Below, piece after piece: positions 20,995 through 31,819 of a stretch of DNA of 55,417 nucleotides; positions within the stretch are counted from its first letter, which is position 1; every line of letters begins with the position of its first letter. Where the stretch lies: positions 1 through 55,417 of the forward strand of contig DASRZM010000057.1 in the NCBI GenBank assembly GCA_035686365.1. The letters are read 5' to 3'. Under the pieces are notes generated by a model. It did no database searches, was not told the DNA's origin, and saw only the letters and a list, made by a program, of their open reading frames with translations. Source of the stretch: DASRZM01 sp035686365. GTDB lineage: Bacteria; Pseudomonadota; Gammaproteobacteria; Xanthomonadales; Xanthomonadaceae. The translations under genes were made by a program, and so were the position numbers.

Positions 20995-21864
20995 ATGTCC
21001 GTCCTCGTCAACAAGAGCACCAAGGTCATCGTCCAGGGCTTCACCGGCCAGCAGGGCAGCTTCCACGCCGGGCAGATGCTCGAGTACGGCACCCGCATCG
21101 TGGGCGGCGTCACGCCGGGCAAGGGCGGCGGCGAGCACCTGGGGCTGCCGGTGTTCAACACCGTTCACGACGCGCTCGAGGAAACCGGCGCCGACGCGTC
21201 GGTGATCTACGTGCCGCCGCCGTTCGCGGCCGACGCGATCCTGGAGGCGGCCGATGCGGGCGTGCGCGTGATCGTCACGATCACCGAGGGGATTCCGGTG
21301 CTGGACATGCTGCGGGTGAAGAACGTGCTGGCGCAGTACCCGGACACCTGGCTGATCGGCCCCAACTGCCCGGGCATCATCACCCCGGACGAGTGCAAGA
21401 TCGGCATCATGCCCGGGCACATCCACAAGCCCGGCAAGGTCGGCATCGTCAGCCGCTCGGGCACGCTGACCTACGAGGCGGTGTACCAGACCACCAAGGC
21501 CGGACTGGGCCAGTCCACCTGCATCGGCATCGGCGGCGATCCGATCCAGGGGATGAACTTCATCGACTGCCTGGCGCTGTTCCAGGACGATCCGCAGACC
21601 GAGGGCATCATCCTGGTGGGCGAGATCGGAGGCAGCGCCGAGGAAGAGGCGGCCGAGTACATCGCCGGGAACGTGAGCAAGCCGGTGGTGGCCTTCATCG
21701 CCGGCGCCTCGGCCCCGGCCGGCAAGCGCATGGGCCACGCCGGAGCGATCATCTCCGGCGGCAAGGGCACGGCCAGCGGCAAGTTCGAGGCGCTGGAGAA
21801 GGCCGGCGTGACCACCGTGAAATCCCCGGCCGACCTGGGCGCCGCACTGCTCGAGCGGATGTAG
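20995..21864 (+). CDS. sucD: Succinyl-CoA synthetase, alpha subunit
   Basis: This subunit binds CoA and carries the phosphohistidine. The protein has 289 residues, the standard size, starting MSVLVNKSTKVIVQGFTG. The CoA-binding fold fills the N-terminal half, and the active His248 lies in GHAGAIISGG. AAGGC precedes the ATG. The last codon ATG and stop TAG run straight into a REP: the stop is made by the GTAG head of the repeat at 21861. Partner of sucC just upstream. Confidence 0.98.
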   Translation: MSVLVNKSTKVIVQGFTGQQGSFHAGQMLEYGTRIVGGVTPGKGGGEHLGLPVFNTVHDALEETGADASVIYVPPPFAADAILEAADAGVRVIVTITEGIPVLDMLRVKNVLAQYPDTWLIGPNCPGIITPDECKIGIMPGHIHKPGKVGIVSRSGTLTYEAVYQTTKAGLGQSTCIGIGGDPIQGMNFIDCLALFQDDPQTEGIILVGEIGGSAEEEAAEYIAGNVSKPVVAFIAGASAPAGKRMGHAGAIISGGKGTASGKFEALEKAGVTTVKSPADLGAALLERM

Positions 21865-21932
21865 GAGCCGGCGTTGCCGGCGAAGCACGTGGCCTGAGCG
21901 CCGGGCAGGTCGCCGGCAACGCCGGCTCCTAC
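21861..21932. repeat. Inverted REP pair at the sucD 3' end
   Basis: A direct REP GTAGGAGCCGGCGTTGCCGG (from 21861) and its inverted copy CCGGCAACGCCGGCTCCTAC (to 21932) are perfect complements across 20 bp, about 26 bp apart. The head supplies the sucD stop codon. The tail plus the next three bases spells TACAAT (21930-21935), a good -10 box that could serve nadE. Confidence 0.85.
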
Positions 21933-21968
21933 AATGGCGAACATCGTTCCGACCCGGTTGCCATACCA

Positions 21969-23603
21969 ATGCGCATCGCGCTGGCCCAATTCGATTTCCC
22001 GGTCGGCGCCATCGAGGCCAATGCGCGCCGCATCATCGAACTGATCGCGCGCGCGCGCGATGAGCACGGCGCCGACCTGGTGCTGTTCCCGGAGCTGGCC
22101 TTGTGCGGCTATCCGCCCGAAGACCTGCTGCTGCGGCCCGGGTTCCTGCAGGCGTGCGAGCGCGCCATGGGGCAGATCGCCGCGGCCACGACCGGCATCG
22201 TCGCGGTGGTCGGCCATGCCGAGCCGGTGGGTTCGGTGGTGTACAACGCCGCCAGCGTCCTGCGCGAGGGCCGGCTGGCGCACACCTACCGCAAGCGCGA
22301 ACTGCCCAACTACGCGGTGTTCGACGAGCGCCGCTACTTCGCCACCGGGGACGCGGTGTGCGCCTTCGACGTCGCTGGCGTGCGCGTGGGCGTGCTGATC
22401 TGCGAGGACCTGTGGTTCCGCCAGCCGCTGGACCAGACCGCGGCGGCCGGCGTGCAGCTGGTGCTGGTGCCCAACGCCTCGCCGTACGAGGCCGACAAGC
22501 CGGGCGAACGCGATGCGCTGATCGCGCGCCAGGTCGGCGAGACGGGGGTGGCGCTGGCCTACCTCAACCTCGTGGGCGGGCAGGACGAGCTGGTCTTCGA
22601 CGGCGCCTCGGTCCTGGCCGACAGCGACGGGCGCGTGCATGCCGCGGCCGAGGCCTTCGCCGAGCACCTGCTGGTCGCCGATTTCGATCCGGACAGCGGC
22701 CGCTTCGCCGCCCCGCAGTGGCCGGCCGAGGGCGACGAGTCGCGCCCGTCGCTGACCTGGCGGGCGCTGGTGCGCGGTACCGGCGACTACGTGCGCAAGA
22801 ACGGCTTCGAGCGGGCCTGGCTGGGGCTGTCCGGCGGCATCGATTCGAGCCTGACGCTGGCACTGGCGGTGGAGGCACTGGGCGCCGATCGCGTCACGGC
22901 CGTCCGGCTGCCGTCCCGGTACACCTCGGCCATCAGCAACGACCTCGCCCAGGAGCAGGCACGCATCCTGGGCGTGCGCCTGGAGACCGTGCCGATCCAG
23001 GCGCCATTCGAGGGATTCGTTCAGGCGCTGGCGCCGGTGTTCGCGGATCGCCGGCCCGATGTCACCGAGGAGAACCTGCAGTCGCGCTGCCGCGGCACGC
23101 TGCTGATGGCCCTGAGCAACAAGTTCGGCGGCCTGCTGCTGACCACCGGCAACAAGAGCGAGTACGCGGTCGGATACGCAACGATCTACGGCGACATGTG
23201 CGGCGCCTACGCACCGCTCAAGGACGTGTACAAGACGCAGGTCTACGAACTGGCGAGCTGGCGCAACGCACGCTCGCCGGTGATCCCGGAGGCCGCGATC
23301 GCGCGGCCGCCCTCGGCCGAGTTGCGCCCGGACCAGACCGACCAGGATTCGCTACCGCCCTACGAGCTGCTCGATGCGATCCTGTACCGGTTCATCGACC
23401 GCGAGATGTCCTGCGCGGAGATCGCCGCAGACGGTTTCGACCCGGCCACGGTCGGACGCGTGGCCCGGATGGTGCTCGGCAGCGAGTTCAAGCGACGGCA
23501 GTCGGCGCCGGGGCCCAAGGTGTCGCGACGCGCCTTCGGCCGCGAGCGCCGCTATCCGATCAGCAGCGGCTGGCGCGAGGATTGCACCGAACCGGGACAG
23601 TGA
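21969..23603 (+). CDS. nadE: Glutamine-dependent NAD+ synthetase
   Basis: This enzyme converts nicotinate adenine dinucleotide to NAD+ using ammonia released from glutamine. The protein has 544 residues. The N-terminal nitrilase-type glutaminase (about 1-250) keeps the triad Glu42 (FPELALCGYPP), Lys109 (YRKREL) and Cys145 (ICEDLW). The C-terminal synthetase has the PP-loop SGGIDSS (288-294) and TTGNKSEYAVGY. The start ATG at 21969 (MRIALAQFDF) fits the family although no clear ribosome binding site precedes it. It is separated from sucD by a REP pair. Confidence 0.97.
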   Translation: MRIALAQFDFPVGAIEANARRIIELIARARDEHGADLVLFPELALCGYPPEDLLLRPGFLQACERAMGQIAAATTGIVAVVGHAEPVGSVVYNAASVLREGRLAHTYRKRELPNYAVFDERRYFATGDAVCAFDVAGVRVGVLICEDLWFRQPLDQTAAAGVQLVLVPNASPYEADKPGERDALIARQVGETGVALAYLNLVGGQDELVFDGASVLADSDGRVHAAAEAFAEHLLVADFDPDSGRFAAPQWPAEGDESRPSLTWRALVRGTGDYVRKNGFERAWLGLSGGIDSSLTLALAVEALGADRVTAVRLPSRYTSAISNDLAQEQARILGVRLETVPIQAPFEGFVQALAPVFADRRPDVTEENLQSRCRGTLLMALSNKFGGLLLTTGNKSEYAVGYATIYGDMCGAYAPLKDVYKTQVYELASWRNARSPVIPEAAIARPPSAELRPDQTDQDSLPPYELLDAILYRFIDREMSCAEIAADGFDPATVGRVARMVLGSEFKRRQSAPGPKVSRRAFGRERRYPISSGWREDCTEPGQ

Positions 23604-23650
23604 CCGAAGCAGCATCGCTCCGACCTGCTTCGCCGCCGCAACCACGCACT

Positions 23651-23727
23651 GTAGGAGCGGGCGTTGCCCGCGATCATCGAACCCCCGGCGCCGCGGCAGC
23701 CCGATCGCCGCCATGGGCCGCTCCCAC
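23651..23727. repeat. Inverted REP pair between convergent nadE and bamD
   Basis: A direct copy GTAGGAGCGGGCGTTGCCCG (23651-23675) and an inverted copy GCCGCCATGGGCCGCTCCCAC (23705-23725 approximately) lie in the 170-bp gap between two convergent genes. It probably acts as a bidirectional structural terminator. Confidence 0.85.
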
Positions 23728-23773
23728 ATAGTTCAGATCCGGTGCCGCAGCAGCGCTGAAGTTGCTGCGGACC

Positions 23774-24640
23774 TCAGGAGTCCTTGTCGCCGGGCGGCTG
23801 CTCCTCGCCCGAGAGCGGCACCAGCTTGCGCCACCAGGCGCGCTCGCGTGGCCAGCCGCCGGCGAAGTAGGGGTGCTGCGGGTGATTGAGCTCCAGCACC
23901 CGGCGCGCATCGGCCGCCAGATCGTCCTGGCCCAGGCGTTCGTAGGACAGGGTCATCACCGCCAGCGAATCGCCGACGTAGGCCGATTCGGGATAGTTCT
24001 CCATCAGGTGCTTGGCGCGATTGATCGCCGCCACGTAGGCACGCCGCTGCAGGTAGTACTGCGCCACGTTGATCTCGTAGCGTGCCAGCTGGTTGCGCAG
24101 GTAGACCATGCGCTGACGCGCGTCGGGCGCGTAGCGGCTGTTCGGATAGCGCCGGATCAGCTCGGCGAAGTCATTGAAGGACTGGCGCAGGTTGCCCAGG
24201 TCGCGGCGCGTGGCGTCGAGCCGGGCGAGGCGGTCGAACACCGTCAGGTCGCGGCGGAAATTGATCACACCGCGCAGGTAATAGGCGTAGTCGATGTGCC
24301 GGTGCGTCGGGTAGGTGCGGATGAAGCGGTTGATCGTCGAGGACGCGTCGTCGTAGTCCTTGCCCTTGAACTGCGCGTAGGCCAGTTCCAGCTGTGACTG
24401 CTCGGTGTAGGGACCGTACGGAAAGCGGCCGACCAGGCGCCGGTAGTAGCGCTCGGCGCGTTCGACGTTGCCGCGCTGCAGCGACCCCTTGGCCTCTGCG
24501 TACATTTCCTCGACCGGGAGCGTCTCGAGCGGGTCGTTGTCCTTCTTGAACAGGCCGCCGAGCCCCCCCTTGCAGCCGGCCACGAGGGTCAGCGCCAGCA
24601 GCAGGGCCAGGAAGCGGAGCGATGGGGCGATTCGGTGCAT
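23774..24640 (-). CDS. bamD: BamD, outer membrane protein assembly lipoprotein
   Basis: BamD is the essential lipoprotein partner of BamA in the machine that folds outer-membrane beta-barrels. The protein has 288 residues. MHRIAPSLRF plus a hydrophobic stretch ends in the lipobox LVAGC (Cys23 lipidated). TPR-like helices follow (YAEAKGSLQRGNVERAERYY, FPYGPYTEQSQLELAYAQF, and others), as in ComL/YfiO. The frame is open upstream, but the signal peptide fixes the start at 24640. It is divergent from rluD, an order common in gammaproteobacteria. Confidence 0.96.
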   Translation of the reverse strand: MHRIAPSLRFLALLLALTLVAGCKGGLGGLFKKDNDPLETLPVEEMYAEAKGSLQRGNVERAERYYRRLVGRFPYGPYTEQSQLELAYAQFKGKDYDDASSTINRFIRTYPTHRHIDYAYYLRGVINFRRDLTVFDRLARLDATRRDLGNLRQSFNDFAELIRRYPNSRYAPDARQRMVYLRNQLARYEINVAQYYLQRRAYVAAINRAKHLMENYPESAYVGDSLAVMTLSYERLGQDDLAADARRVLELNHPQHPYFAGGWPRERAWWRKLVPLSGEEQPPGDKDS

Positions 24641-24812
24641 GGGTTCGCGCGGCGCGGTCGAAAGGAGCCGGATGATAGCGCAAAGGGCGTCGCAGGACGG
24701 GCGCCAGGGCCGCCGCCGGGGCCGCCCGGGCCCCGCGTCCTGCGGCACGGTGTGCGAGGCGCGCAAGCTCCTCTCCCCTCGGGAGCGGGGGAGCACAGCG
24801 GGCAGCACGGCC

Positions 24813-24818
24813 TACAAT
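24813..24818 (+). promoter_or_regulatory. Putative -10 element of rluD
   Basis: TACAAT lies 27 bases before the rluD ATG; the ribosome binding site AGGAAAG follows. No good -35 is visible. The same TACAAT occurs before secA and nadE, and TAGAAT before gcvH, so TANAAT seems to be a usual -10 form in this genome. Confidence 0.45.
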
Positions 24819-24844
24819 CGCGTGATCCGGAGCGACCAGGAAAG

Positions 24845-25834
24845 ATGAACGAACCCCGACCCGACGCGACCGAACGGATCGAGCGCCACGAGGCCGAGAT
24901 TCCGGCCGGACTGTCCGGCCGCCGGTTCGACCAGGCGCTGGCCGAGATCTTCCCGCAGTACTCGCGCTCGCGCCTGGCCGAGTGGATCCGGTCCGGGGAC
25001 GCACGGATCGACGGCCAGCTCGCGCGCCCGCGCGATCCGGTCTATGGCGGTGCGCGCGTGCAGCTGCGGGCGCGCGCACGAGTCCACTCCCACGACCGCG
25101 CCGAGCCGATCGCGCTGACGCTGCTGTACGAGGACGCCGAGCTGCTGGTGGTCGACAAGCCCGCCGGACTGGTCGTGCACCCGGGCGCGGGCAACCCGGC
25201 CGGGACGCTGGTCAACGCCCTGCTGCATCACGACCCGGCCCTGGCCGCGCTGCCGCGCGCGGGCATCGTGCACCGGCTGGACAAGGACACCACCGGCGCA
25301 CTGCTGGTCGCGCGCACGTTCGCCGCGCACGCCGCGCTGACCGCGCAACTGGCGGCCCGGGCGATCCACCGCCGCTACGAGGCGGTGGTGCTCGGCGTAC
25401 TGGTCTCCGGCGACACCATCGATGCGCCGCTGGGACGGCACCCGCACGACCGGCTGCGTCGCGCCGTGGTCGAGACCGGCCGTCCCGCGGTCACCCATTT
25501 CCGCGTGCGCGAGCGCTACCGCGGGCACACGCGTGTGGGTGTGGACCTGGAAACCGGGCGCACGCATCAGATCCGCGCGCATTTCGCCCATCTCGGCCAT
25601 CCGTTGCTGGGCGACCGGTCCTATGGCGGTGCGCGGCGGCCGCCCAAGGGCGCCGGTCCGGCGTTGATCGATGCCCTGCGGGCATTTCCGCGACAGGCGC
25701 TGCATGCCGAGCGGCTGGCCTTCGCGCACCCGGTCGGTGGGCGCGAGTGCGTGGTGGAATCGTCGCGGCCGGCCGACCTGGCCGAGCTGGTCCGGATGCT
25801 GCGTGCAGACGCCGGGCGCGGTGGCGGCCGATGA
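24845..25834 (+). CDS. rluD: RluD, 23S rRNA pseudouridine synthase
   Basis: RluD makes pseudouridines in helix 69 of 23S rRNA (1911, 1915 and 1917 in E. coli), which are needed for ribosome assembly. The protein has 329 residues. The S4 RNA-binding domain lies at about 22-80, and the catalytic domain contains HRLDKDTTG (143-151) with catalytic Asp146. KPAGLVVHPG and LETGRTHQIRAH are also present. AGGAAAG precedes the ATG at 24845. Its stop overlaps the start of pgeF (ATGA), and it is divergent from bamD, the conserved bamD-rluD-pgeF-clpB neighbourhood. Confidence 0.96.
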   Translation: MNEPRPDATERIERHEAEIPAGLSGRRFDQALAEIFPQYSRSRLAEWIRSGDARIDGQLARPRDPVYGGARVQLRARARVHSHDRAEPIALTLLYEDAELLVVDKPAGLVVHPGAGNPAGTLVNALLHHDPALAALPRAGIVHRLDKDTTGALLVARTFAAHAALTAQLAARAIHRRYEAVVLGVLVSGDTIDAPLGRHPHDRLRRAVVETGRPAVTHFRVRERYRGHTRVGVDLETGRTHQIRAHFAHLGHPLLGDRSYGGARRPPKGAGPALIDALRAFPRQALHAERLAFAHPVGGRECVVESSRPADLAELVRMLRADAGRGGGR

Positions 25835-26622
25835 TCGAACTGCGTGCGAGCGGCGGCGGTGCCTTCGTGCCGGCCGACTGGCCGGCGCCGCCAGGCGTGC
25901 ACGCGGTGGCCACACGGCGCCATGGCGTGGGCGTGTCGGTTGCACCGTACGATCATTTCAACCTGGGCCTGCGCTGCGGCGACGATGCCGCGGCGGTGGC
26001 TGCCAATCGCGCGACCCTGGTGCGGTTGCTGGCGCTGCCGGCTTCGCCGCGCTGGCTGCGACAGGTGCACGGCACCGGCGTGGCGCGGCTGGAGGATCCA
26101 GCGACCGATGCCGAAGAAGGCGAAGAAGCCGAAGCCGATGCCGCGGTGACGACCCGAGCCGACACCGTGCTGGCCGTGCTCACGGCCGATTGCCTGCCGG
26201 TGGCGCTGGCCGCCGACGAGGGCGGCGAGGTCGCGCTCGCGCATGCGGGCTGGCGTGGGCTGGCGGCCGGGGTGATCGAGGCCACGGTGGCCGCGATGCG
26301 CACGCCGCCCGCCCATACGATTGCCTGGCTTGGGCCGGCGGCCGGGCCGCAGCGCTACGAGGTGGGAGAGGAGGTCCGCGCGGCGTTCGTCGAACACGCA
26401 TCGTGCGCGCGTTCGGCATTCACCGGGACCGGCCCGGGCCACTGGTCGTGCGACCTGTATGCGCTGGCGCGACAGCGCCTGGCGGCGCTGGGCATCACCC
26501 GGGTATCGGGCGGCGGGTTGTGCACGATCGGGGCGCCCGATGCGTTCTATTCGCACCGCCGCGACGGTGTGACCGGCCGCATGGCCACGCTGGTGTGGCG
26601 CGAGGCGTCGGAGCGCGGCTAG
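25831..26622 (+). CDS. pgeF: PgeF, peptidoglycan editing factor / LACC1-type polyphenol oxidase family
   Basis: This 263-residue protein is of the YfiH family. Members remove wrongly built muropeptide precursors (L-Ser for L-Ala) in E. coli and, in the LACC1 branch, act on purine nucleosides. The metal ligands expected from E. coli YfiH are present: His80 (RQVHGTGV), Cys121 (LTADCLPV) and His138 (HAGWRGLA). An acidic insert of Glu, Ala and Asp sits at 94-104. The ATG overlaps the rluD stop by 4 bases. An imperfect hairpin without a T-run (about 26623-26648) follows before clpB. Confidence 0.92.
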   Translation: MIELRASGGGAFVPADWPAPPGVHAVATRRHGVGVSVAPYDHFNLGLRCGDDAAAVAANRATLVRLLALPASPRWLRQVHGTGVARLEDPATDAEEGEEAEADAAVTTRADTVLAVLTADCLPVALAADEGGEVALAHAGWRGLAAGVIEATVAAMRTPPAHTIAWLGPAAGPQRYEVGEEVRAAFVEHASCARSAFTGTGPGHWSCDLYALARQRLAALGITRVSGGGLCTIGAPDAFYSHRRDGVTGRMATLVWREASERG

Positions 26623-26661
26623 CAGGCTGTTCCTCAACAGGCTGCCAGTGCCCCGCAGCGC

Positions 26662-26690
26662 CTTGATTCCTTGCCGGGACGCCCGCATCT
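26662..26690 (+). promoter_or_regulatory. Sigma-32 type heat-shock promoter of clpB
   Basis: CTTGATT (26662-26668) and CCGCATCT (26683-26690) are separated by 14 bp. Each differs from the RpoH consensus (CTTGAAA, CCCCATNT) by few bases. Transcription would begin near 26697, 40 bases before the clpB start, fitting heat induction of this chaperone. Confidence 0.65.
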
Positions 26691-26736
26691 GAAAACGGTT
26701 CGCCGCCGTCGGGCGGCCCTTTCCGAGGCACATGCC

Positions 26737-29322
<2,586 letters not shown>

Positions 29323-29372
29323 CCCGGCCCGCTCAGCGGCCCATCCGCCCCCGCCCAACGCCGCTCGCGCTG

Positions 29373-29451
29373 TGTAGGAGCCGGCGTTGCCGGCGATCCG
29401 CACTACGACAACGTCGACCTAAGCGCGTGGGAGCGGCCCATGGCCGCGATC
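29373..29451 (+). repeat. Two direct REPs after clpB
   Basis: GTAGGAGCCGGCGTTGCCGG (from 29373) and GTGGGAGCGGCCCATGGCCG (from 29427) have the same orientation and are joined by a 28-bp linker ending AAGCGC. The same two-REP unit recurs at 29641-29719 and, decayed, at 31998-32076. This belongs to the 475-bp gene-free stretch 29323-29797. Confidence 0.85.
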
Positions 29452-29460
29452 GGATTGCCG

Positions 29461-29719
29461 CGTCATTGCATCGATGACAAATCCGCTCCGTAGGCCGGCC
29501 CGCGAGACGGTGACGGTTTCCGGGGCCGCCGCAAGTACATCCGAAGTAGGCTGCGGACGCGCCATCCCTGGCGCGTACGCCCCCGGAAACCGTCCCCGTC
29601 CCGCGGCCCTCACGCCTCCGTTTCGTATCGTCATCGCCCTGTAGGAGCCGGCGTTGCCGGCGATCGGCACCGCGACAACACGCACCAAAGCGCGTGGGAG
29701 CGGCCCATGGCCGCGATCA
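29461..29719 (+). repeat. Composite repeat module, copy 1: inverted-repeat element plus two REPs
   Basis: About 260 bp nearly identical to 31820-32076. It starts GTCATTGCATCGATG, then GCTCCGTAGG. The inverted-repeat element runs 29500-29606, with 26-bp arms (24 of 26 paired) sharing the core GACGGTTTCCGGGG and CCCCGGAAACCGTC. Inside is a hairpin with a 7-bp stem, ACGCGCC-ATCCCT-GGCGCGT. Two REPs follow at 29641 and 29694. No gene is credible here; antisense frames through it are by-products of the repeats. Confidence 0.85.
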
Positions 29720-29797
29720 GCTTCGCGCAGGGTTTGCCCCGATCGAACCGGTCACTCACCCTGGCCCGAGGACGCATTCGGTTAGACTCCGCGCCCC

Positions 29798-31798
29798 ATG
29801 ATCAAGCTGCGCAATCTGGCGCTGCGCCGCGGCGGGCGGCTGCTGCTCTCGGGCGTCGAGCTCACCTTGCACGAGGGCTGGCGCGTGGGCGTGGTGGGGC
29901 GCAACGGCAGCGGCAAGTCGAGTCTGTTCGCGGCGCTGCTGGGCCGGCTCGAGGCCGACGCCGGCGACGTCGAGCTGCCCGCGCGCACGCGCATTGCCGC
30001 GGTGGCGCAGGAGACCCCCGCGCTGCCCGAGTCGGCGCTGGACTTCGTCCTGGCCGGCGACACCGCCCTGGCCGCGGCGCTGGTCGAAGAAGGCCGGGCC
30101 GCAGCGGCGGGCGATCACGAGGCCGCTGCGCGCGCACACCAGCGCATCGACGAGCTCGGCGGTTACGACGCGCGCGCACGCGCCGGTCGCCTGCTGCACG
30201 GGTTGGGCTTTGCGCCGGACACGTACGACACGCTGGTGGCGGGATTCTCCGGTGGCTGGCGCATGCGGCTGAACCTGGCACGGGTGCTGATGGCCCCCTC
30301 GGACCTGCTGCTGCTGGACGAGCCGACCAACCACCTGGACCTCGATGCGGTGCTGTGGCTGGAGGACTGGCTGCGCCGCTACGCCGGCACCGTGCTGCTG
30401 ATCTCGCACGACCGCGAGTTCCTCGACGGGGTGGTCGATCATGTGCTGCACCTGCACGAGGGCAGCGCCCGCCTGTACGCGGGCGACTACACGCAGTTCG
30501 AGCGCCAGCGCGCGGAGCATCTGCGCCAGCAGCGGATCGCTTTCGACCGCGAGCAGGCCGAGCGCGAACGCCTGCAGCGCTTCGTCGACCGCTTCCGCGC
30601 CAAGGCCACCAAGGCGCGGCAGGCGCAGTCCCGGCTCAAGCGCATCCAGAAGCTGGCCGGCACCGAGGCGGTGCGCGCCGAGCGCGGCTTCGAGTTCGCC
30701 TTTGCAGCGCCGGGGAAGCTGCCCATTCCACTGCTGCGGTTCGACGGGGTCGATGCAGGCTACCCGGGAAACCAGGACGCAGAGGATGAGACTGTGGGAG
30801 CGGCCCATGGCCGCGATCGGTCTGCGGAAGGGCCCCCGCCCTGCCGATCGCGGGCAGGGCCCACTCCTGCAGAAGCCGCCCGCGCCACGGTGATCCTGCG
30901 CGGCGTGCGCCTGTCGCTGGAGCCGGGCGACCGCATCGGTCTGCTCGGACGCAACGGCGCCGGCAAGTCGACGCTGGTACGCACGCTGGCCGGATCGCTG
31001 GCGCCGCTGGCGGGCGAGCGCCTGGCGCACCAGGACCTGTGCATCGGCTACTTCGCCCAGCACACGGTGGACACGCTGCGCGCCGGCGAGAGTCCGTTCG
31101 ACCACCTGCGCGCGCTCGAGCCGGCATTGTCCGAGCAGGTGGCGCGTGATTTCCTCGGGCGCTGGAACTTCGCCGGCGAGCGCGTGTTCGAGCCGGTCGA
31201 AGGCTTTTCCGGCGGCGAGCGTGCGCGCCTGGCGCTGGCCCTGATCGCCTGGGCACGTCCCAACCTGGTGCTGCTGGACGAACCGACCAACCACCTGGAC
31301 CTGGACATGCGCGAAGCCCTCGCCGAGGCGCTGATCGAGTTCGACGGCGCGGTGGTGCTGGTCTCGCACGACCGCCACCTGCTGGGACTGACCTGCGAGC
31401 GCTACTGGCGCGTGGCCGATGGCACGGTCGCAGCATTCGACGGCGATCTGGACGACTACGCGTCCTGGTTGCGCAGTCGTGAAGGCGCAGCGGGCACAAG
31501 GCCGCTGCCACCGGCACCGGTGGAGGTGACCACGGCCAGGGACCGGCGCCGCGCCGCGGCCGGGGCGCGCGATCGGCAGCGGCCGCTGCGGCAGCGGCTG
31601 CGCGAGGTCGAGCGCGAACTCGAGGCGCTGCGTACGCAGGTGGTCTCGATCCAGGCCGAGCTGGCCGATCCGGCGCTGTATACGCGCGAGCCGGAGCGGG
31701 CGGCGCGGCTGGGGCGCACGCAGGGCGAGCTGCTCTCGCGCGTGGCGAGCTTCGAGGACGAGTGGCTGGAGCTGGCCGGCGCGCTGGAGGATGCGTAG
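29798..31798 (+). CDS. ABC-F family ATPase (YheS/Uup-like) with a REP-derived insertion
   Basis: This soluble protein of 666 residues has two ATPase domains and no membrane part; ABC-F proteins act on ribosomes. NBD1 has GRNGSGKSS (34-42) and the signature FSGGWRMRL with LLLDEPTNHLD; the long linker follows. NBD2 begins LPIPLLRFDGVDAGY and has GRNGAGKST and FSGGERARL with LLDEPTNHLD. A charged coiled-coil C-terminal domain fills about 540-666. Between the A-loop Tyr of NBD2 and the strand ILRGVRLSL lie about 38 extra residues. Residues 333-359 of these are the in-frame translation of a REP pair (30794-30872), reading VGAAHGRDRSAEG and onward. Otherwise the protein looks intact. The gene is flanked by duplicated repeat modules. 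Confidence 0.92.
   Translation: MIKLRNLALRRGGRLLLSGVELTLHEGWRVGVVGRNGSGKSSLFAALLGRLEADAGDVELPARTRIAAVAQETPALPESALDFVLAGDTALAAALVEEGRAAAAGDHEAAARAHQRIDELGGYDARARAGRLLHGLGFAPDTYDTLVAGFSGGWRMRLNLARVLMAPSDLLLLDEPTNHLDLDAVLWLEDWLRRYAGTVLLISHDREFLDGVVDHVLHLHEGSARLYAGDYTQFERQRAEHLRQQRIAFDREQAERERLQRFVDRFRAKATKARQAQSRLKRIQKLAGTEAVRAERGFEFAFAAPGKLPIPLLRFDGVDAGYPGNQDAEDETVGAAHGRDRSAEGPPPCRSRAGPTPAEAARATVILRGVRLSLEPGDRIGLLGRNGAGKSTLVRTLAGSLAPLAGERLAHQDLCIGYFAQHTVDTLRAGESPFDHLRALEPALSEQVARDFLGRWNFAGERVFEPVEGFSGGERARLALALIAWARPNLVLLDEPTNHLDLDMREALAEALIEFDGAVVLVSHDRHLLGLTCERYWRVADGTVAAFDGDLDDYASWLRSREGAAGTRPLPPAPVEVTTARDRRRAAAGARDRQRPLRQRLREVERELEALRTQVVSIQAELADPALYTREPERAARLGRTQGELLSRVASFEDEWLELAGALEDA
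30794..30872. repeat. REP pair inside the ABC-F coding sequence
   Basis: A direct REP GTGGGAGCGGCCCATGGCCG (from 30794) and an inverted variant CCGATCGCGGGCAGGGCCCA then CTCCTGCAG (to 30872) lie within the gene, in frame and without a stop. All other REPs in this window are intergenic. Confidence 0.9.
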
Positions 31799-31819
31799 TC
31801 GCCCCGGTCGGCTCGCCGT

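Noticed and set aside
29419..29688. Short frames through the composite repeats (e.g. containing DVLAAAPETVT)
   Set aside because: The same peptide appears in both module copies only because the DNA is repeated; no start signal or family supports translation.
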